Shown here piece by piece: positions 58,101 to 64,000 of a stretch of 64,000 bases of DNA. Under the pieces are notes generated by a model. That model was given only the letters and a program-made list of their open reading frames with translations, was not told the DNA's origin and did not search any database. Made by a program: the position numbers and the translations under genes. Position 1 is the first letter of the stretch; each line of letters opens with the position of its first letter. This stretch comes from Pleodorina starrii. Taxonomy: Eukaryota; Chlorophyta; Chlorophyceae; Chlamydomonadales; Volvocaceae. Where the stretch lies: positions 3,971,501-4,035,500 of the forward strand of contig BRXU01000005.1 in NCBI GenBank assembly GCA_030267565.1, given 5' to 3'.

Positions 58101-61100
58101 CCCCCTGCACTCCACCCCCCCCCCCTTCCTGGCTCACAGTCCGTCCACCGGCTTGAGAACGCTGTGGGCTGGTACCACTCCCACCCCGGATACGGCTGCT
58201 GGCTGTCGGGCATCGATGTGACCACACAGGTGGGCGGGGAGGGTGAGGAGGAGGGGGGGGTGGAGGGGGCAGGCGGATGGGGGCAGGCGGGTGGGGGTGG
58301 GGGGGAACGGTTACGTGCGTGGGCGCGTGAGAGGCATGGACGGGGCGGGGCGGGGCGGGGCGGCGCTGGGGCTTGTAGGGGGGCCAGGGACGGCTTGGGC
58401 TGTCTGCGGGACGGCTCGGCGGCTGTGAGGTCAGTCGTGGATAGCAAGCGCCAAGCGGACGGACAACGTGCGGACGGTGGACAAAGCGCGGGCGGACGGA
58501 CAAAGTGAACTTGCGCCTCCCTCCCCCAACTAACCCTTTCCCCCGCCCCCCTCTCTCCCCCCCCTCTCTCTCTGTCTGCTGTCTCCCCCCCCCCCCGACC
58601 CCCCCCCCAGATGACCAACCAGCAGTACCAGGAGCCCTGGTTGGCGGTGGTGGTGGACCCCATGAGGACCATGGCGGCGGGGAAGGTGGAGATCGGGGCG
58701 TTCAGGTGCGGGCTGGGGTGGGGGGGTGGGGTGGGGGGGTGCACGCAGCAAGGGATGGGGCGTGCGGCGAGCGGCGAGGGAGCGGGCGGAGGGCAGTCGT
58801 CGCTCTTCACTTGGCCACCACACGCAAACACACACACACGCGCACACACGCACACATCGGTCCGCATTCGGCGACTGCTCAGCTGCACGCCTTCCCAACA
58901 ACCCTTTTGTTTCCTTCCCTTCCCTGGCCTCCCCCCTCTTTCCTCCCCCCCCCCCGCCTCCCTCCTCTAAAGGAGCTTATCACTCCCCTCCCCTCCCCTC
59001 CCCTCCTTTCTCCCTCTCCCCTCCCCTCCCCTCCTTTCTCCCTCTCCCCTCCCCTCCCCCCCTCTCCCCTCCTTCCTCCCCTCCAGGACCTACCCCAAGG
59101 ACTACAAGCCCGCCGACGAGGGCCCCAGCGAGTATCAGACCATCCCCCTGGACAAGATCGAGGACTTCGGGGTGCATGCACGCAGCTACTATCCGCTGGA
59201 TGTCACATTCTTCAAGTCGTCCACGGACAGGTGCGGGAGGGAAAGAGAGGGGGAGAGGGCGGGGAGGGGCGGGGAGGGGGTGGGTTGTGGTTCGTGTTGG
59301 AAAGGAAGGGGGCCGAGGGCCGGTGGGAAAGCGGCGCAGTAGTGGTAGTAGTAGTAGTAGTATTAGTATTAGTGGGGTCGCTTAAATGGGGCTGGAGGGA
59401 GCGGGTGGGCGGGTGCGTGGAGCAGGCTGGCCGTGGTGTTGATGCCGTGGAAGGTGAGACTGCAGTGAGTGGATGTGCGGGCGGTTAGTGGCAGCGGGGA
59501 GAGGGGAGGGGCGGGGACGGGGGGGGGACGGGGGCAGGGGGGAGGGGGGAGGGGAGGGGGGCAGGGGGCAGGGGAGTAATAAGAACGGGGGGAGGGGAGG
59601 GGGCAGGGTGGCGAGGAGGGGGCAGGGGGGCGGGGAGGGAGGAGTTCCAATGCTATCACCCGTGCGGACCGTGGCGGTATGTGGTGCATGCGGTGGGGTC
59701 CCTGAGCCGGTGTGTGTGGGGGGGGTTGTGGGGTTTGGGGGAGGGTGGGGGGCGTGGGCAGCGTGGGGCGCGGGCAGCAGCCGAAGATGCTGAGCAAAGG
59801 AGGAACGGCTCGGGACAAAAAAAGGCGTCAAGTGGCGCCTAATACTGGCACGCAAGAAACAGCCTTCCCCGCCCCTCCCTCCCTTCCTTCCCCCAACCAG
59901 CAACCCGCAACTTGGCACTTTGCACTTTCCTATACATAACACGCCCTTGCCCCACCCACCCACCCTTCTGGCAAATCCACTCTTCAAACCTCCACCACCC
60001 CCCACCACCCACCCCATGGAGCATACCACACCCTGTCCCCCCCCTCCCCCCCACTCCCCCCCCCCCCGGCCCTCAGTCACCTGCTGGACCTGCTGTGGAA
60101 CAAGTACTGGGTCAACACACTGTCCGCCTCGCCGCTCATCGCCAACCGGGACTTTGCGGCGGGGCAGACGGCGGATGTAGCGGAGAAGCTGGAGCAGGCG
60201 GAGGGGGGGCTCACGCAGGGGGGACGGCTCAGCAGGTGAGGGAGGGAGGGAGGGAGCAGGCGAGCGGCGCGCGGAAGAGAGGGGGGGAAGAGAGGGGGTG
60301 ATGAAGGGGGGTGGTGGTGGGAGGGGTGGGGTGGGGTGGGCTGCAGCGCTGGACGGCGCGCTCGTACCTTGAAGAGGGAGGAGGAGGAGGAGGGGTGCTG
60401 GCCCTCGGTCGGGTTGTTGGTTGGTGGGTTGGTGGGTTGGTGGGTGCTAATCCGTTGGTGTGTTGGACAGTTTAGGTTTCTTGGGGCGTCAGGACCTTCC
60501 GTCGAAGGGAAGGAGGGTGTACCGTTCCGTGCGCCTGTGTGTGTGCGTGCGTGTGTGCGTGTGTGCGCCTGTGTGTGTGTGCGGGTGCTGTGCCGCCTAC
60601 ACAAGGAACTGGTGGACCGATGTGGACAGGCGCCGTCCGGCTCTTGGACCGTCCGGCTTTTGCCCTACCGGCTTTTGCCGTTACCCCTTTCTCCCCCGCC
60701 CCTCCTCCCCTCCTCCCCTCCGCCCAGGTACGTGCCGCCCGCTGCCTCCGATAAGAAGAAGGGCGGTGGGGGCGGCGGCGGTGGGGGCTCCGGGGGTGAC
60801 GACAGCGCTCTGGCCAAGATCTGTCGGGACACCTCCAAACTGGCTTCCGAGCAGATCAAGGGGCTGTCGACGCAGGTACGTGGACCCGTGGGTCGGTGGG
60901 TCGGTGGGTCCGTGGTTCGGGAGGGCGGGGGGTCTGTGGGCCCGTGGGTCGGTGGGTCCGCCCGGGCGCTGTTTGCGGTCCCTGTGGTTTGTTGTCTCAT
61001 GGCTCGGATCGTTTGACTGGTGCAGTTTGCTGCTGGGTGTTTTGAAGGATCGTCTGTGCAGGTCTGTGTTCCCTTTCCCGTTTTCCGCCCAACCCCCCCT

Positions 61101-61537
61101 GCAGTGTCTTTCTCATGGTATATAATGGAGCATATCACTCCCTGCCCCCCTACCTACCCACCCCCGCCCTTCTTTCTTAACCTTCTCCCCCTAGCTCCCT
61201 CTCTCCCTCTCTCCCTCTCCCCCTTCGTCCCTCTGTCGCCCCATCCCCCCAACCGCTGCTGTCCATGCATCCTCCTGTCCACTACTGTACCGTGCGTCCC
61301 ATCACCAACCCACTACTGTGCGTCCCACCCTCACCCCCAAAAACCCTAAAACCTAAAACCCCTGTGCACGTTCCTCCGCAGGTCATCAAGCATGCGCTCT
61401 TCAACTGCAGGCTGGCCGCACAGGCAGGCGCGGGCGCGGCCACCTCGGCGGCTGTGGCGACGGCGAGCGGGGCGGCGGGTGCGGGTGCGGGTGCAGGCGG
61501 GGTGGGGGCGGCGCCGGTGCCCATGGAGACCTCGTAA
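55342..61537 (+). CDS. CSN5: COP9 signalosome complex subunit 5 (JAMM/MPN+ deneddylase)
   Basis: Nine exons: 55342-55502, 56861-56927, 57551-57697, 58140-58229, 58611-58705, 59087-59230, 60077-60235, 60728-60875, 61382-61537. All have GT..AG ends and consistent phase, giving 388 residues. CSN5 is the zinc metalloprotease of the COP9 signalosome that removes NEDD8/RUB from cullins. The MPN+ core is nearly canonical: E76 (at an exon end), then H138 and H140 in [17 protein letters not shown]148 and D151, the same numbering as the human protein. The TYPKDYKP and [19 protein letters not shown] blocks and the [12 protein letters not shown] region are conserved. It exceeds the usual 335-360 residues because of a Gly-rich insertion (exon 8, about residues 290-305) and an Ala/Gly-rich C-terminal tail after VIKHALFN. 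R1/R2 repeats and simple repeats fill the introns. Identity is secure. Confidence 0.97.
56460..56513 (+). repeat. Dispersed repeat R2
   Basis: CGTTCGTTGACGCCATCTCC, then GTTCGCTGCGGCATCT and TCTTACCTCCCC; in CSN5 intron 1. Confidence 0.65.
57341..57420 (-). repeat. R1 (reverse) with adjacent R2-like segment
   Basis: Minus strand 57377-57341 reads GGGCTTATCCACGAATAGGC, then GGAGCCCGGGAACGG. Within 20 bp on the plus strand follows CCTGCGGTATCTTC plus a T-rich end, the second half of R2. It is the third site where the cores are paired; CSN5 intron 2. Confidence 0.7.
58050..58090. repeat. (CT)n microsatellite in CSN5 intron 3
   Basis: About 20 uninterrupted CT dinucleotides roughly 50 bp before the acceptor of exon 4, contributing to a long pyrimidine tract. 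Confidence 0.85.
61344..61362 (-). repeat. Interstitial telomere-like motif in CSN5 intron 8
   Basis: CCCTAAAACCTAAAACCCC: two CCTAAAA units (TTTTAGG type) on the minus strand, 20 bp before the last acceptor of CSN5. Confidence 0.45.
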
Positions 61538-63334
61538 TGGACCAAGGCGGGGGTGGGAGAGGGCGGGATGAATGGATGGATGGATGGAAGGGTGGAAGGG
61601 TGGCTGGGTGGGTGTCGCAGCGGGCTGGTTTGGAGCTTTTGGGAAGGCAGGAGGGAGGGGGACTGCGTGCGGGTGGAGGAGCGAAGGGAGGACGAAGGGG
61701 TTATCGAAGGTGCTTGTGTGTGTGTGGGCGGGGGGTGTTTGGAGGGCGGGAGTTGTGTTTGTGCATGCAGGAGGGGGGAGAGAGGCGGGTGCGGGGCCGG
61801 CGAGTGCCGAGCTGGGTTGAGCTGAGCTGGGTTTGGTGGTCTGCGGAGCTGGTTGTTGCTGTAATGCAGGCAGACAGGCGGGCATGCAGACAGGCGGGCA
61901 TGCAGGCATGCAGGCAGGCAGGGGGGTAGGCGCGGAAGCGGGTAGGCGGGTAGGCGCGGGATGTTAGGTGGAGGCAGGCAGGAGGGCGGGCAGTGGTCTG
62001 GGGGCCCAGTCGGTGGTGCGTCTGTCGCGGTCATGTGTGTGTGTTGGGGGGGGGGTTATCCACGTGGAGGGGGGGGGACCTTCCTGGCTGACAAGCTCTG
62101 GCCGGCGGTCTGGCGCACTGTGCAGGACCTGACGATTGTTCCGTCCCGCAGGAATTGAGATTGGCTCGCGTGTTCCACCGGTTGCTTTTGTCTCAGCCCC
62201 CGCCGACCCGCTAAAAGTGTTGGGTCGTGGTTGATGCAGTTGCTCAAAATGTAACTAGGGGGGAGCAGACGGGGGGAGCACAGGCGACAGCCGACCGGTT
62301 CGGTCCGTGCAGCAGGGGCCCGCCGCCGTGTCAGCCTTGGGCTTGTGGGCTGTCTGTGTGTGCGTGACTTGAAAGCGCGCCGCTTCCAGCCAGGGCGGTT
62401 GCCGCGCCAGAGCGGCGAGAGGTGGGTGGCGTTTGGGTGTCTGGGCTCACCAGCAGAGTGAGAAGGGCGAGGCGGGGGCGGCGGGCCGGCATTCGAAGGG
62501 GCTGCGTGGGGCAAAAGAGCCCGGGGGGAGGTCGCCGAGAAGAGGCAGCGGGCACCAGCACCAGCAGCAGCAGCCAACCGGATGAGGATGTGTCGGGAGG
62601 GTTGGCCAGGGGGAAGCAGATACGTCCTGGCGTGGCGTGTGTATGAGCACCACATTTCGTTCCTGCATACCTCCGATGAAACATCTCGGATCCGTCTGCG
62701 CTCCCAATCCGCCAACCGCTGCACAACCGCCGCGGATGAGCCAGCAGCTGCCGGTATCGCTTCGGCAGCATTTGCGCCCGACAACGCTCCCAACGGTGGT
62801 TGCGTCACTTCTCGTCCGGACAGGTCCGGACACTGAACGGCGCCGGTGTGCGCCAAGGCATAGGTTTGTGAAAGGGGCATTCCTTGGGCGTGGGTGGCAT
62901 CGAGGTACGCCGGTGTTCCTGAACTTCAGCAGCAGGCCGCGCCTACATAAAACAACCCATGCGAACAATCACCGCAGCTGGGTTGACCTGCAGAAACAAT
63001 GAAATCATAATCGCTGACGGCATTGTTCCGAGCTTCGGCCGAGCTTCGAAGTGCCGTCGTTTACCAAATCCGTACTTACGGTATTATTAATAGCGATCGC
63101 CCAGCTAGGACATGACACTCGCGCAAGGCGCAGGGCTCCTGGGCACCTCAAGTTCTTACACAAGTTTGCGCCCATAACAAAGCGCAGCCGGCGACCTCTA
63201 GGATTAGCGGCTTAGCGCTCTTAGCGTCGCTACGGTTATCGATAGGAACCGGGTAGGAACGTCCCGAAACCGCGCGCGGAAGTGTACCAGCGGTTGGGAA
63301 ATGTCAGGCGGCCCATTCTATATCCAGCTCGGAG
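61538..63334. other. CSN5 3'-UTR and spacer before the second ankyrin gene
   Basis: No coding region is supportable. It contains GCATGCAGGCAG-type short repeats (about 61865-61920) and an R1 fragment (GTTATCCACGTGGAGG, 62056-62071). GC declines towards 63335. Confidence 0.5.
61860..61864 (+). terminator. CSN5 polyadenylation signal TGTAA
   Basis: TGTAA lies 323 bp after the stop codon on the coding strand, the usual position and sequence for green-algal nuclear genes. A second TGTAA lies near 62250. Confidence 0.6.
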
Positions 63335-64000
63335 ATGGATCAGCGTTCGACAGCAGATCAAGAGGTGGCGCCTTCAGCTGAAGACGACGTAGGCTCGCGC
63401 GTTTGGCTGCCAGGCGTCGTCGCCCACATCTCCAGCTTCATGTCCACGAATGATATTGCATGTACGCTACGGCTGATAAACAAAGCAACTTCGAAGCAGT
63501 TTGAAAGCTACAGGACGGTCAGGCTCTCGCTGTCATCGCCGGCCCACGCTTTCAAACGCCGCTGGGGCAGCCCCAACGCCTTTCGCGGTCTGTCGCGGCT
63601 GCAGCGGCAGAAGCTGCTCTGTCTCACAGCAGCCAGCGGCAGCATCGCCAACCTAGAGATCGCCCTGGACAACGCCGGTCTGGTCGCTTCGAGTGAGCTG
63701 CTCAACGCAGCAGCAGCCGCTGGCCAGCTGGAGGCGTGCAAGCTGTTGCGGGAGCGCGGCTGCACCTGGGGGGACGGTTTGCTGGCCTCAGCGGCAAGGG
63801 CCGGCCACCGGCACGTGTGCGAGTGGTTGCTGGCCAGCGGATGCCCCTTCGATGCGTCGGCCGCTGCCGAAGCTGCCCGCGGCGGCCACGAGAGCCTCAT
63901 ATACTGGCTCATGGAGCGGCAGCTGCGGCACCTCCCAGTTGGTGGTGCCTCGGATGCCGTCAGAGTAGTGGCTGAGTTGTTGTCTGCGGCAGCGGAAGGT
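63335..64000 (+). CDS. Ankyrin-repeat protein with F-box-like N-terminus, truncated by window end
   Basis: An ATG at 63335 (MDQRSTADQEVAPSAEDD) opens a frame that stays open to the window end, 222 residues. It is a paralogue of the gene at 18127. The N-terminal 60 residues are only moderately similar but keep the F-box-like pattern (VWLPGVVAHISSFM, then LRLINK). The next block is near-identical, including a 121-bp stretch with no difference (63597-63717 against 18365-18485). Ankyrin-like units follow (AAAAGQLEACK, CEWLLASGCPF, AARGGHESLIYWLM). Function is unknown; no intron is evident in the visible part. Confidence 0.8.
   Translation, partial: MDQRSTADQEVAPSAEDDVGSRVWLPGVVAHISSFMSTNDIACTLRLINKATSKQFESYRTVRLSLSSPAHAFKRRWGSPNAFRGLSRLQRQKLLCLTAASGSIANLEIALDNAGLVASSELLNAAAAAGQLEACKLLRERGCTWGDGLLASAARAGHRHVCEWLLASGCPFDASAAAEAARGGHESLIYWLMERQLRHLPVGGASDAVRVVAELLSAAAEG

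Overview
The window is nuclear DNA of a chlamydomonadalean/volvocine green alga (Chlamydomonas, Volvox or Gonium relatives). The signs are GC-rich sequence with dense (AC)n, (CT)n and GGGA-type simple repeats, and many short exons with GTGAGT/GTGCG/GTGGG donors and CAG acceptors. Proteins are full of Ala, Gly, Ser and Gln runs. There is a green-lineage SBP DNA-binding domain, an axonemal-type protein and TTTTAGGG-like telomeric motifs. TGTAA polyadenylation signals are also present. Genus assignment is inference. All gene models below were built by hand from splice signals and codon phase; no transcript or homology search was available.

Layout. (1) 2.1-14.2 kb, minus strand: one giant gene (ten exons traced, about 2,900 residues). 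It has a conserved-looking N-terminal third of unknown function and a roughly 1,950-residue Ser/Asp/Glu/Ala-rich tail ending in RGR/AT-hook-like motifs; a candidate first exon lies at 15.0 kb. (2) 18.1-20.2 kb, plus strand: a two-exon ankyrin-repeat gene. A paralogue starts at 63.3 kb and runs off the window; the two share a 121-bp identical stretch. (3) 20.2-20.9 kb: a compact element with two 135-bp direct repeats and two perfect palindromes. (4) 27.1-33.8 kb, minus strand: a ten-exon gene joining BTB/POZ, BACK and SBP domains in one open reading frame, the most unusual protein architecture here. (5) 35.0-36.6 kb: a 20-bp minisatellite followed by a frameshifted reverse transcriptase of Penelope-like type. 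(6) 41.0-53.6 kb, minus strand: a seventeen-exon gene for a 1,545-residue coiled-coil protein with an axonemal-dynein-light-chain-like segment and one canonical EF-hand. (7) 55.3-61.5 kb, plus strand: the complete nine-exon gene for COP9 signalosome subunit 5 (CSN5), with intact JAMM metalloprotease residues, transcribed divergently from gene 6.

Introns and spacers from 13 to 62 kb carry copies of a short dispersed repeat (cores R1 and R2, in both orientations), which looks like a small non-autonomous element. The genes do not form a pathway. Long stretches at 15.0-18.1, 20.9-27.1, 36.7-40.9 and 61.5-63.3 kb contain no gene I can support.
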